Positions 38,713 to 50,868 of a DNA stretch of 64,000 bases are shown here, in pieces. The translations under genes were made by a program, and so were the position numbers. Source of the DNA: Microbulbifer agarilyticus (lineage in GTDB: Bacteria > Pseudomonadota > Gammaproteobacteria > Pseudomonadales > Cellvibrionaceae); NCBI RefSeq assembly GCF_020171345.1, contig NZ_JAIUZM010000001.1, positions 62,001 through 126,000 on the forward strand, read 5' to 3'. A model generated the notes under the pieces. That model searched no databases, was not told where the DNA came from, and saw only the letters and a program-made list of their open reading frames with translations. Each line of letters begins with the position of its first letter. Within the stretch, counting starts at the first letter, position 1.

Positions 38713-39081
38713 TTATACACCCCACAGAATTTCGATGCCCCACACCGCGTAGAACACGGCAACAGCACCCAACAACACTTCAACCAGAATCCGCAGGACG
38801 GTCGCTTTGCCACCCATCATACGATTGGTGATGTAGTCAGTGACCACAGACCAGAGACCAATCCAGGCGTGAGCAATTGTGGAGATGAGAGCAACCAGGC
38901 TGAATACGCGAACCCAGCGCTGCTCGAACAGCGCAGACCAGCTTTCGTAGCCAAAATCTTTGGAAAGGAAAATGAAACCCACTATAAAGAGGGTGTACGC
39001 CACCAGCACCACCGCGGTAACGCGTTGAACAAACCAGTCGTAGAGGCCGCTACGACCAAAACCAGTAACTGCCTTTACCAT
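38713..39081 (-). CDS. sdhD: succinate dehydrogenase membrane anchor subunit
   Basis: A 122-residue protein with three membrane helices, helping bind haem b and quinone. The haem-ligand histidine is probably in STIAHAWIGLWSVVTDYI. It overlaps the end of sdhC by 7 bp, an arrangement that usually gives balanced synthesis of the two anchors. Confidence 0.95.
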   Translation of the reverse strand: MVKAVTGFGRSGLYDWFVQRVTAVVLVAYTLFIVGFIFLSKDFGYESWSALFEQRWVRVFSLVALISTIAHAWIGLWSVVTDYITNRMMGGKATVLRILVEVLLGAVAVFYAVWGIEILWGV

Positions 39082-39449
39082 ATCAGAACCCCCGCCAGCA
39101 GAATGAGCACAACAGAAAGCACCAGCACCAGGATGGCGCTGCGGCGACCACCTTCAAGGCTTTCACCCAAACCCAGATCCATAATCAGGTGACGCACACC
39201 TGCAATCAGGTGATAGATAAGTGCAGCCAATGAGAGCCACAGCACAAGCTTGGCCGGTACACTGGTGAAAAAGTCTGCTACTTTTTGGAAACCCTGCTCA
39301 GATTCCAGACTGGAGTCCAGCATGCACAACAAAAGTGCAACCACAGCGAAAAGCACCACACCGGAAATACGGTGCAGAATGGATACCAACGCTGGTACAG
39401 GGAGCTTAATAGTAGAAATGTCTAAATTGACAGGTCTGTTCTTGTTCAC
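39075..39449 (-). CDS. sdhC: succinate dehydrogenase cytochrome b subunit
   Basis: A 124-residue protein with three membrane helices. LDISTIKLPVPALVSILHR with SGVVLF is the typical SdhC N-terminus, and LAALIYHLIAGVRHLIMDLG carries the haem ligand histidine. The start is GTG at 39449. First gene of the sdh-suc cluster, divergent from gltA. Confidence 0.96.
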   Translation of the reverse strand: MNKNRPVNLDISTIKLPVPALVSILHRISGVVLFAVVALLLCMLDSSLESEQGFQKVADFFTSVPAKLVLWLSLAALIYHLIAGVRHLIMDLGLGESLEGGRRSAILVLVLSVVLILLAGVLIW

Positions 39450-40109
39450 AGGAAAAACACCTTGTTACCCTGAAAGACGGGGCGCCCGCTAATTCTCTAC
39501 ATACCGGGCGAGCTTGCTGATCACTTTCCAGTCAACCTGTAGAGGTCTTGTACAAAGTGGCCTTACCAAGGCGCAAGCCGCGCGGATTATAGGCATTCGC
39601 ATATCAAAACACAACGAACCGAAAATCGGCACGGACGGCTTTGTACCAGTTGCTTTCAGCGCCACCCAGCCGACCAAAGTATGAAGCGCGCGATTCAACC
39701 GGCCGGGGTGATACCGAAATTTACATGCCATATCGCCCTTTCAGACAGGCAATTTCCCTGCCACTCCGATCTACCACGGAAGATCCTGCGGCCGCGGAAC
39801 CGACTGGCCACGGCAATTTGGTTTGACAATTTGGGGCGCGACACTTAAGTTTGGCCGCGCTCAAAAGCCCGCTAGCCCCATATCCGCGTCTGGATGTAGC
39901 CAATGAAGGCCGTCCGAGCCCGCAGAATCCGGCATTTTCCGGGTTGTGCCTGCGCAGCAGAAACGTCCGCGATACACAACGCTTTATAAAATGTGATCAC
40001 GGAAAAGCGCGGATTTCGCCCATCTCAGGGCCGTGAATTACTGAATCCACTTCAGCAATTTGTGTGGAAATAAGAAAGCTGGCGAAAGAATAGTTTTTAG
40101 GAGTCCACA
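39450..40109. other. sdhC-gltA divergent control region
   Basis: 660 bp without a supported gene. It must contain the promoters of both TCA units. A TGTGATCACGG at 39991 resembles half of a CRP site but lacks the second arm. Nothing firmer was recognised. Confidence 0.5.
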
Positions 40110-41399
40110 ATGTCTGACAAGAAAGCTCAACTCGCGGTCGACGGTATCGACACCCCATTCGACCTGCCAGTCTACTCTGGTACTGCCGGTCCCGACGTTG
40201 TTGACGTCAGCAGCCTGGCCAGCAAAGGCCTGTTTACCTACGATCCGGGCTTCATGTCCACCGCCTCCTGCGAATCCAAAATCACCTACATCGATGGCGC
40301 CAAGGGCGTTCTGCTGCACCGCGGCTACCCCATCGAGCAACTGGCGGACAAATCCGATTACCTGGAAACCTGCTACCTGCTGATGAATGGCGAACTGCCA
40401 AATGCAGAGCAGAAGAAAGAGTACGTTGACAGCATCATGAACCACACCATGGTTCACGAGTCTCTGGTTAACTTCTTTAAAGGCTTCCGCTACGACGCGC
40501 ACCCGATGGCGATGATGTGTGGTGTTGTCGGCGCCCTGGCCTCCTTCTACCACGATTCCCTGGACATCACCGATCCGGAGCACCGTAAAATCTCTGCGGA
40601 CCGCCTGATCGCCAAGATGCCGACCCTGGCCGCCATGTGTTACAAGCACAGCAAGGGCCAGCCGTTCATGTACCCGGACAACAGCCTGAGCTACTCCGAG
40701 AACTTCCTGCACATGATGTTCGGCAACCCTTGTGAGCCGAGCAAGATCGATCCGATCGTGGCAAAAGCCATGGACGTGATCTTCCTGCTGCACGCAGACC
40801 ATGAACAGAACGCTTCTACCTCTACTGTACGCCTGGCTGGCTCCTCCGGTGCCAACCCGTTCGCGTGTATCTCTTCCGGTATTGCCACCCTGTGGGGCCC
40901 GGCACACGGCGGCGCCAACGAAGCCGTACTGAACATGCTGCAGGAGATCGGCGACGAGAGCCGTATCGACGAGTACGTTGCCAAGGCCAAAGACAAGAAC
41001 GATCCGTTCCGCCTGATGGGCTTCGGCCACCGCGTATACAAGAACTTCGACCCGCGCTCCCGCGTAATGCAGGGCATCTGTGACGAAGTCCTGGGTGCGA
41101 TGGGTGCTGAGAACGATCCACTGCTGCGTATCGCCAAGAAGCTGGAAAAGATCGCACTGGAAGACGAGTACTTCGTAGAGAAGAAACTGTACCCGAACGT
41201 CGACTTCTACTCCGGTATTATCATGAAGGCGATCGGTATCCCTACCGATATGTTCACCGTGATTTTCGCTACCGGCCGTACCGCTGGCTGGATCGCGCAC
41301 TGGAACGAAATGATTTCCAACCCATACAAGATCGGTCGTCCGCGTCAGCTGTACACTGGCTACACCGCACGCGACTATGTGGATCTCGACAAGCGTTAA
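40110..41399 (+). CDS. gltA: citrate synthase (type II)
   Basis: Condenses acetyl-CoA and oxaloacetate. The 429-residue length, the N-terminal beta domain and the catalytic region [12 protein letters not shown] (His and the following Asp in MQGICDEVL to NPLL region) fit the hexameric NADH-sensitive gammaproteobacterial form. [15 protein letters not shown] and [12 protein letters not shown] are also present. TAGGAG lies about 7 bp before the ATG. Terminator follows. Confidence 0.98.
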   Translation: MSDKKAQLAVDGIDTPFDLPVYSGTAGPDVVDVSSLASKGLFTYDPGFMSTASCESKITYIDGAKGVLLHRGYPIEQLADKSDYLETCYLLMNGELPNAEQKKEYVDSIMNHTMVHESLVNFFKGFRYDAHPMAMMCGVVGALASFYHDSLDITDPEHRKISADRLIAKMPTLAAMCYKHSKGQPFMYPDNSLSYSENFLHMMFGNPCEPSKIDPIVAKAMDVIFLLHADHEQNASTSTVRLAGSSGANPFACISSGIATLWGPAHGGANEAVLNMLQEIGDESRIDEYVAKAKDKNDPFRLMGFGHRVYKNFDPRSRVMQGICDEVLGAMGAENDPLLRIAKKLEKIALEDEYFVEKKLYPNVDFYSGIIMKAIGIPTDMFTVIFATGRTAGWIAHWNEMISNPYKIGRPRQLYTGYTARDYVDLDKR

Positions 41400-41421
41400 T
41401 TCCGAACGGAATTTCGCCTCC

Positions 41422-41450
41422 AAAAAACCCGGCAATCGCCGGGTTTTTTT
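41422..41450 (+). terminator. gltA terminator
   Basis: AAAAAACCCGGC, AATC loop region, GCCGGGTTTTTTT, about 25 bp after the gltA stop. Confidence 0.93.
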
Positions 41451-41521
41451 GTACCTGCGTACCAAGCAGGTGCCCGCTTAGCGACCCAATCAAAGCATCG
41501 ATTTTCGGACCGCACAATAAG

Positions 41522-41537
41522 TGTGACATAAATCACA
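41522..41537 (+). promoter_or_regulatory. perfect CRP/Vfr-type binding site
   Basis: TGTGACATAAATCACA has both TGTGA and TCACA arms with the canonical 6-bp spacer. A weak -10-like TATTCT lies at 41561-41566, which would place the site near -43, the class-II activator position. It is the only strong candidate control element for the redox cluster that follows. Confidence 0.75.
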
Positions 41538-41675
41538 TATTGAGCAGGATAAGGAAACATTATTCTAAGAAATGAGTTTAATATTGCGCCTTAAGAATAA
41601 ATTACTCCTTATGCAGGCGCATGGAGAATTTAATTGCTACGAACGTACCAATTAGACAATTAGAAAGGCCTCCCC

Positions 41676-42182
41676 ATGTTCGGACTTTTTTCCAGCAAGT
41701 CCCGCGATAATAAAGACACCGAGAAAGATGTGAGTGGCACAAGTGGCCGTCGCACGATCAAGTACGATCCTTCGCTCATCCTGTCTTTAAAAAATGACCA
41801 CCATGAACTGGTAAATATTTTCCAGCGCATCTGGTCCGAAGGTTTCGAAAAACAGAATTTTCGCCAGCTTTCCGAATTGTTGAGCATTTTCAAGTCCACC
41901 TTTCAGGCGCACTTGATCAAAGAAAACGTCAGCTTCTATGTGTATCTGGAACAGTCTCTCGTCAACGACAGACACACGTTGCAGATCGTCAAAGATTTCC
42001 GCACCGACATGAACGACATTGCCAATGCGGTAATCCAGTTCTGTAAACGCTACTCCCGCGGCACGCTGTCACGAGAAGAACTCATTCGCTTTAAGAGCGA
42101 CTACGAGCAAATCGGCGAGGCGCTCACCCGACGCGTGTCATTAGAAGAAAAAGAGCTTTATACGCTCTATAACCCCAGCTAA
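41676..42182 (+). CDS. hemerythrin-like HHE-domain protein
   Basis: A 168-residue helical protein. Residues about 35-165 resemble a hemerythrin fold with H42/H43 in NDHHELVNIF and a His-x3-Glu pair in QAHLIKENVSFY (H79, E83). The later ligands expected of a full di-iron site are not obvious, so oxygen binding is uncertain. The first 30 residues are charged and flexible. ATG follows AAAGGCC. It sits just after the perfect CRP-type site and 176 bp before the membrane flavoprotein gene, suggesting an O2 or NO sensing or iron-trafficking role in the cluster (inference). Confidence 0.72.
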   Translation: MFGLFSSKSRDNKDTEKDVSGTSGRRTIKYDPSLILSLKNDHHELVNIFQRIWSEGFEKQNFRQLSELLSIFKSTFQAHLIKENVSFYVYLEQSLVNDRHTLQIVKDFRTDMNDIANAVIQFCKRYSRGTLSREELIRFKSDYEQIGEALTRRVSLEEKELYTLYNPS

Positions 42183-42358
42183 CCCCCCGTAGCCAGTGCC
42201 GGCCCCTCGCGACCGACACTAGTTGAACGTGCGTCAAATGAGAACGATAAATATGAGCATAACGATATAGAACAATAATAATCGAGCGCCCAAACGGCTC
42301 GAGAGCAACCCATACACAACACGTGGTGCGGTAGTGCGGCAGTACTCGGGAGGCAATT

Positions 42359-44389
42359 GTGACCGAAGCGGTTTCCGGGCTTTGTGAAAGCCAGCGACAA
42401 GAAAATACGACTGGTGCGCACACCAGGGATCTGGGCTACCCGACTTTTGTTGTGGTCGGTGCGGGCCCTGTTGGCGTTCGTTGCGCACAGCGATTACTGG
42501 ATTACAGCTCCGATGCACAGGTAGTACTTGTCGGTGATGAAGAAGGCGAACCGTACAACCGGGTGCGCCTTTCTCAGTATCTTGCCGACAACCTGAAACA
42601 ATCCGAACTCAGTAATCCGGTTACCCACGCCCGACACCCTCGCCTGGCGGAATTCCACAACCGCAAAATCATCAACATCGACCGCCAAAACAAACGGATC
42701 ATCGACGATCAGGGACAGCAACTCCCCTACACCAAGCTGATTCTCGCCACCGGGTCTGTCGCCGCACGCCCAGAACTACCCGGTGTGCACCTCGACAACA
42801 TCATTAGCTTTCGCAGTTTGGAAGATGCACAAACCCTGATCGAATTACGACAGACGGCCAACACCATCGTGGTAGTAGGCGCCGGCGCTCTGGGGTTGGA
42901 GACCGCCGCTGCGCTAAAAACAAGCAACAATCGCGTCGTACTACTTGCGCGGGGCGGTTTGCTCGGCAACCGTCTCTCGGATACCGCTGAGAGCTATCTC
43001 AGTGCCGCGTTGTCAGCCCTGCAAGTAGAAGTACTCGCAGGCGCCCAGCTGGAGAAATGTTCCGGCAAAGACGCGGTAGAGCGCACTGTGCTGTCGAGTG
43101 GGGAAACCATTGATGCGGACGGTGTCGTCCTGTGTACGGGTATAAAACCTGAAATCTCCCTTGCGGAGAAATGCGGGCTCGATACCCAACGCGGTGTTTT
43201 GGTTTCCCCATATCTGCTGACCAGTGACCCCGACATCTATGCGGTCGGCGAATGCGCCGAGTACAACGAACAACTGTATCAGCTGGTACGCCCGGGTTTC
43301 GAACAGGCGGAAATCTGTAGCCGCCATGTGTGTGCAACCACCGATCAGGCCCGAGCGCTACCGCCCTATCAGGGCAGCAGTAATGACATCCAGCTCAAGA
43401 TTTCCCACATCCCATGTTTCCTTATTGGTAGCACTAACAATTCCAACGACCCGGATTTACGCGTACTCACCTTTGAAAACCGCTTCCGGGGCCTGTGCCG
43501 GGAGTTGTATGTCCGCAACGGCAAACTCATCGGTGCGGTCGTTGTGGGTGCCTGGGAGGAAGCCCATTCTCTGAAACAAGCCATCGCAGATGGCGCAGAC
43601 GTGTCAGAGCAGCAACTGGAAAGCTTTTGTGAGCAGGGCAACCTCTGGCAGGAAACCCGTGAACAGACCCTCAAACAGCAACCGGATAATTATCTGGTAT
43701 GCCAGTGTAATGGCGTCAGCAAGGGTGAACTCTGTACAGCGATCGCCGGCGGCAAGCGCAATTTGCAGGACCTCGAGATAGAGACCAACGCTGGCTCTGC
43801 CTGCGGCAGCTGCCGACCGCTGATGGCAGAGCTGCTGGATATTCCCGCGCCCAATCTGGTGATGCGCCATGCCCGCGGCATTCTGGTGATTTCCATCCTG
43901 TCACTGGTGCTTATCGCCATCGCAGCCTTCTCGCCACCCCCACCGGTTTCCGACAGCGTACAGGCGAGCTGGTACCTGAAGAAATTGTGGTACGACAATT
44001 TTTGGAAGCAGGTCAGCGGCTACACCTTGCTGGCACTCTGCGTCATGACCGCCAGCCTCTCCCTGCGCAAGCGCTGGCAAAAGATAAAAGCTGGGCACCT
44101 GGACCACTGGCGATACATCCACAGCCTGATTGGCTTTGCCGCCCTGCTGGTGCTCGTTGTGCACACGGGCTTCCGCCTGGGAGAAAACCTGAACCTCGCA
44201 CTTATGCTGGTGTTTCTTGCGGCAACCTCTACCGGGTCACTGGTGGGGGTATTTATGGCCCGCAACCACCATTGGACCGACATAAAACTCCGTGAGCACC
44301 GCAAGTGGTGGTCGCGCGTGCACTACGCACTGCTATGGGCACTCCCGGTGCTGCTCTTCTACCATATTCTTGCCGTGTACTACTTCTAA
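42359..44389 (+). CDS. membrane-anchored NirB-like flavoprotein with Bfd-type [2Fe-2S] domain
   Basis: A 676-residue multidomain redox protein. Residues about 28-330 are a FAD/NAD(P)H pyridine nucleotide-disulfide-type oxidoreductase with GAGPVG and VVVGAGALGLETAAAL dinucleotide motifs, as in the N-terminus of NADH nitrite reductase NirB. Residues about 445-485 hold a Bfd-like cluster (CQC ... CGSC). The C-terminus has about five hydrophobic helices (505-523, 553-570, 590-605, 612-635, 653-676) with histidines in VVHTGF and FYHILAV that could bind haem b. The sirohaem half of NirB is absent. GTG start with GGGAGG 5 bp upstream. Its stop abuts the ATG of the multihaem gene. Confidence 0.85.
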   Translation: MTEAVSGLCESQRQENTTGAHTRDLGYPTFVVVGAGPVGVRCAQRLLDYSSDAQVVLVGDEEGEPYNRVRLSQYLADNLKQSELSNPVTHARHPRLAEFHNRKIINIDRQNKRIIDDQGQQLPYTKLILATGSVAARPELPGVHLDNIISFRSLEDAQTLIELRQTANTIVVVGAGALGLETAAALKTSNNRVVLLARGGLLGNRLSDTAESYLSAALSALQVEVLAGAQLEKCSGKDAVERTVLSSGETIDADGVVLCTGIKPEISLAEKCGLDTQRGVLVSPYLLTSDPDIYAVGECAEYNEQLYQLVRPGFEQAEICSRHVCATTDQARALPPYQGSSNDIQLKISHIPCFLIGSTNNSNDPDLRVLTFENRFRGLCRELYVRNGKLIGAVVVGAWEEAHSLKQAIADGADVSEQQLESFCEQGNLWQETREQTLKQQPDNYLVCQCNGVSKGELCTAIAGGKRNLQDLEIETNAGSACGSCRPLMAELLDIPAPNLVMRHARGILVISILSLVLIAIAAFSPPPPVSDSVQASWYLKKLWYDNFWKQVSGYTLLALCVMTASLSLRKRWQKIKAGHLDHWRYIHSLIGFAALLVLVVHTGFRLGENLNLALMLVFLAATSTGSLVGVFMARNHHWTDIKLREHRKWWSRVHYALLWALPVLLFYHILAVYYF

Positions 44390-45730
44390 ATGAAAAACTA
44401 TAAATTCAAATTCTGGCATTACGGCCTGATCGTAACGCTGTTGGGCGCGGCGTTTATTACCTACAACCTGCAGGCCTCGGATAAATCCTATTTCCTGAGT
44501 GGCGAGGCGACCCATGGTCACCACCAGATTGAAATGTCCTGCTCCACCTGCCATGGCGATGGGTTTGCCGGGCAAACGTTTATTCAGGGTGCCTGTGTCA
44601 ATTGTCACAGTGAAGAGCTGGAGATGGCGAATGACAGCCACCCCCGCAGCAAGTTTTTAGACCCGCGCAACGCAGGGCTGCTCGCCCACCTGGATGCTCG
44701 CCAGTGCATTAGCTGTCACACGGAGCACAAGCCGGAAATCACGCACGAAATGGGCGTCACTCTCGCCGGAGACTTTTGCTTTCACTGCCACAGCGACATT
44801 GCAGAAAACCGACCCAATCACGCGGACTTCGGTTTCGAGACCTGTGCCAGTGCTGGTTGTCACAACTACCACGACAACCGCTACCTGTATGAAGAGTTCC
44901 TGGCCGAGCGCATTGATCACCCCGCACTCGTCGCGGAGGCACAACTGCCCATGCGCTCCCTCCTCGCTAAGTGGCAACAGGAAAACCCGGAAACAAAAGC
45001 GCTCGAACTGGCCGACGCGGACTTTAGCAAAACCAACATTCACGACAGTTCGCCGATGCAGTCTGCAGCCGAAGCCTGGGCACACTCTGCCCACGCCACA
45101 ACAGGCACCAACTGCAATGCCTGCCATATCAATGGTGAAGCAGAGCTAACCAGCGCAGAAGTGGTCAGCGTGTGTGGCGACTGCCACAGCCGTCAATTGG
45201 AGCAGTTCAGCCAGGGCAAACACGGTATGCGCCTGGCAGCGAGCCTCCCCGTTCAGCAACCGATGTCTCCGGGGGATGCGCAAATTCCCATGAAGGCAGG
45301 AGTCATTGAGATGGCCAAGGAACTCAATTGTGCCAGCTGCCACAACCCACACGACCTGGATACCCGCGTTGCGGAAGTGGATGCCTGCCTGAGCTGTCAC
45401 AACGATAAGCACAGCCTTGCCTACAAAAACACGGAACACTTCCGCTTGTGGGACCAGCAGCAGCCGAACGGCGTCAGCTGTGCGAACTGCCACCTGCCAC
45501 GGGAAGAACACAAGGGACAGATACTGGTCAACCACAACCAAAACCACAACCTGCGCCCGAACGAAAAAATGCTGCCGGTATGCCTCAATTGTCACGGTGT
45601 TGAATTTGCGGTTGCCGCGCTGGCTGATGAGCGACTGATTGAGAGTAACTTTAATCATGAACCAGATTCAGAGCATAAGACTTTTGAACTGATTCGCGCG
45701 CGAATTGCCCGCATAAAAACGACTCGATAA
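44390..45730 (+). CDS. undecahaem c-type cytochrome
   Basis: A 446-residue protein with an N-terminal hydrophobic segment (about residues 10-28) acting as export signal or anchor. It contains ten CxxCH haem motifs (CSTCH, CVNCH, CISCH, CFHCH, CNACH, CGDCH, CASCH, CLSCH, CANCH, CLNCH) and one wider CASAGCH motif, eleven candidate c-haem sites in all. The layout resembles cytochrome c3/doubled-CxxCH proteins used as electron wires. The ATG follows the upstream stop codon with no gap, indicating tight coupling. Likely receives electrons from the membrane flavoprotein and works in the periplasm (inference). Confidence 0.92.
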   Translation: MKNYKFKFWHYGLIVTLLGAAFITYNLQASDKSYFLSGEATHGHHQIEMSCSTCHGDGFAGQTFIQGACVNCHSEELEMANDSHPRSKFLDPRNAGLLAHLDARQCISCHTEHKPEITHEMGVTLAGDFCFHCHSDIAENRPNHADFGFETCASAGCHNYHDNRYLYEEFLAERIDHPALVAEAQLPMRSLLAKWQQENPETKALELADADFSKTNIHDSSPMQSAAEAWAHSAHATTGTNCNACHINGEAELTSAEVVSVCGDCHSRQLEQFSQGKHGMRLAASLPVQQPMSPGDAQIPMKAGVIEMAKELNCASCHNPHDLDTRVAEVDACLSCHNDKHSLAYKNTEHFRLWDQQQPNGVSCANCHLPREEHKGQILVNHNQNHNLRPNEKMLPVCLNCHGVEFAVAALADERLIESNFNHEPDSEHKTFELIRARIARIKTTR

Positions 45731-45748
45731 TCCCAACAGGAGGGAAAC

Positions 45749-46297
45749 ATGCGTAAATTACTTTCCGTAATGATGGCTGGAGCGGTACTGGCTGGCTGTA
45801 GTGAACAAAGTGGTGTTCAACCGGAGCGGATGGCCGATGCTATCTTTGCAGTAATCGAAGCGGACAGGGCCAGCTACACCAATTTCGTGGTCAACCGGCT
45901 GGCCAACGAAGAACAGGTCATCAAAGCCGACGAGCACTGGAAAGATACCAAGGCGTTGCCGCTACCTGCACAAATGATGCGTATGGGCGCCGAGCGCGTT
46001 GCCGAAATGGACTCCGGCTTTAACTATGCCCTGCTCTCCCAGTGGGCCATCAACAAACAGAACAAGCCGCGCACCGAGCTGGAAAAGGAAGGCCTACAGT
46101 TTATCAATGACAACCCAGGGCAGAACTTCTACGGCACCGAGACTCTGGGTGACACCGATTACTTTACTGCGGTTTACCCGGACGTAGCGGTATCTCCCGC
46201 TTGTGTCAGCTGCCACAACGAACATGTGGATAGCCCGCGTACCGACTTCGAGCTGGGTGAAACCATGGGCGGTGTGGTGATCCGCTTCCCGCTCTAA
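45749..46297 (+). CDS. DUF3365 haem-binding lipoprotein
   Basis: A 182-residue lipoprotein: MRKLLSVMMAGAVLAGC is a lipobox signal. The rest matches the DUF3365/Tll0287-like pattern (ADRASYTNFVVNRL, FYGTETLGDTDYFTAVYPD) ending with one c-haem motif CVSCHNEH. Such domains are PAS-like periplasmic sensors or redox proteins. AGGAGG lies about 6 bp before the ATG, and the gene follows the undecahaem gene by 18 bp, so it belongs to the same operon. It ends at a shared terminator. Confidence 0.88.
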   Translation: MRKLLSVMMAGAVLAGCSEQSGVQPERMADAIFAVIEADRASYTNFVVNRLANEEQVIKADEHWKDTKALPLPAQMMRMGAERVAEMDSGFNYALLSQWAINKQNKPRTELEKEGLQFINDNPGQNFYGTETLGDTDYFTAVYPDVAVSPACVSCHNEHVDSPRTDFELGETMGGVVIRFPL

Positions 46298-46332
46298 CAC
46301 CCTAACCGCACGCAGCTATAATCTGCACCCAA

Positions 46333-46366
46333 TAAAAAAGCCCCGGTATTTACCGGGGCTTTTTCT
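46333..46366. terminator. bidirectional terminator
   Basis: AAAAAAGCCCCGG, TATTTA loop, CCGGGGCTTTTT serves both the DUF3365 gene and the converging chitinase gene. Confidence 0.92.
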
Positions 46367-46406
46367 TTGCTGCTCAATTAGTTCGCGTCAACGCGAAACC
46401 TCTTGA

Positions 46407-49286
<2,880 letters not shown>

Positions 49287-49478
49287 TCACCTTGTCGTTA
49301 TTTTATGGGTAAGGATCTATCAACCAGGGCAGCGAAAGGCTGTTTCCGTTAAACCGCAACGGGCATCGCTGCCCTTGGTGGAACGGCATTCAACAGCAAT
49401 GCCGGTACTTCTAACTTGTTCATTTTTCAATAACTTCTTGAACGGGTACCTCGTATATGTGCAGTCTGCAGCCCACAC

Positions 49479-49496
49479 AATGACACCGCTGTCATT
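49479..49496. promoter_or_regulatory. NagR-type operator 1 (chitinase)
   Basis: AATGACACCGCTGTCATT agrees with the NagR (LacI family) box AATGACA-R-CG-Y-TGTCATT, as recalled from Xanthomonas and Shewanella work, except at the R position. Confidence 0.75.
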
Positions 49497-49508
49497 TTAT
49501 CCGGAAAA

Positions 49509-49526
49509 AATGACAGCGGTGTCATT
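49509..49526. promoter_or_regulatory. NagR-type operator 2 (chitinase)
   Basis: AATGACAGCGGTGTCATT is the exact reverse complement of operator 1, 30 bp away centre to centre (about three helical turns), suiting cooperative binding on one DNA face. Confidence 0.75.
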
Positions 49527-50110
49527 ACTTTTTTACCATACCCCGTTTTTGGCGCATGTGGCCAGCGCGTTAAGTCACCAGTGGGAGATATGTCACAACT
49601 TCGCCACAGCTAATGGCGTGAAAATCGACCCTAAAAATGGCTCGTAGGAAAATTCATTTCTAAAAAAGAAAGGTGCGCCACAAAAATGTAGAAAGGGAGA
49701 GGCCCGCGCTATCTCGCCATGCTCTGACAGTATTTGGCTACCGCCCCAACGGAAAAGCGGCCGAACTCTGTCGACCGCCTTCGCCCCATTTTCCCAATCA
49801 AGCTGACTGAAACTTCCCGCTCTTACTCTCGCTGAAATCAATGTTTCAAACCAGTGGTCACCCGCTGTGGGCGTATTTCCGGTCATGTCCAGTCTTCGTT
49901 ACGGACCGCTTTTTCTTGGCACTCCACCTCGTCTCGCGATGGGGGAGTCTTCCCGGGACTGATACCAGTTTAGGATCGCCAAAAGTGCCCCCACACTTTT
50001 TTCTCATTTTTATCCCGACATGTAATTTTCCCTTGCGGCGTCATTGGGAGCGGCTAGTGCGGACCATACACTCCCCGAGCGATGTTCGAGCAATTGCAAG
50101 CGGAGTATTT
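49527..50110. other. intergenic region between chitinase operators and lipoprotein gene
   Basis: No gene was supported. The region is of mixed composition with several short T runs. A promoter for the glycine-zipper lipoprotein is expected near 50040-50090. Confidence 0.5.
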
Positions 50111-50377
50111 ATGCAGTTACAGATGTTAAGACGTGCCGGCGTGGCTTCCGCCCTGGCACTGACTTTGACGACCGCTGGCTGCGCCAGCATGAGTGATACC
50201 GATCGCCGCGTGGGCACCGGTATTGGGGTTGGCGCAGTAACCGGTGCCCTCATCACGGGTGATGCCGGTGGTGCAGCGGTGGGCGCTGCGATCGGCGGTG
50301 CCGGTGGTTGGTTATACGACCGCCAGAAAAAAAGACGCTATTACTATGACAGATACGGTCGTCGGGTTTATCGCTAA
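50111..50377 (+). CDS. glycine-zipper lipoprotein
   Basis: An 88-residue protein starting at ATG 50111 with CGGAG about 6 bp upstream. The signal RRAGVASALALTLTTAGC has a lipobox cysteine. Residues about 35-68 are a glycine zipper (GTGIGVGAVTGALITGDAGG and AAVGAAIGGAGG), followed by a basic, tyrosine-rich tail YYYDRYGRRVYR. Similar small outer-membrane lipoproteins (OsmB/SlyB-like) act in envelope integrity. The open frame extends upstream but without coding character. Confidence 0.85.
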   Translation: MQLQMLRRAGVASALALTLTTAGCASMSDTDRRVGTGIGVGAVTGALITGDAGGAAVGAAIGGAGGWLYDRQKKRRYYYDRYGRRVYR

Positions 50378-50436
50378 CCGCATGTATTGCTAAGCGAATC
50401 CAAATAATGAGTTCCCGCGGGTATACCTGCTGGAGC

Positions 50437-50652
50437 TCATTGTTTTTTCAGGGGTTTCACCAGACCTTCCAGCCCTTCAATTTTTATTTCCAGTGTCAAC
50501 GCCATCAGCTGTCCGAGACGTCCATTGGGAAACTCTTTCTTCGCGAACCAGAGCAAATATTCCTCAGGTAGATCAATTAACAACCTTCCCGCATATTTCC
50601 CGAACGGCATCTCGGTACGGGCGATATCGATCAAGTCCTGCTTCTCAAGCAT
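50437..50652 (-). CDS. DUF3820 family protein
   Basis: A 71-residue protein with the DUF3820 pattern TEMPFGKYAGRLLIDLPEEY and LWFAKKEFPNGRLGQLM. The ATG at 50652 is preceded by AGGGGA; the frame is open 7 codons upstream. Small members of this family often occur alone in gammaproteobacteria; function is unknown, although related domains occur with nucleases. Confidence 0.88.
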   Translation of the reverse strand: MLEKQDLIDIARTEMPFGKYAGRLLIDLPEEYLLWFAKKEFPNGRLGQLMALTLEIKIEGLEGLVKPLKKQ

Positions 50653-50868
50653 CACGTCCCCTATTTCACACAACGTCTTTTCCCGCGGATTCTACACTGT
50701 CTGGGACCTGCCCCGGTGGAACCTCCTTTGATCGCAGCAAGCTTTTTGCCGCCGCAGTTATGTGACAACATCAAGGCGCGGCCGACTATTCGGCCAATGC
50801 GCGTGCATCCAGGAAGATCCCCGGTACACGTTCGCAGCAGCCCTTAAAAATTTTTTGAAGGAATAACA

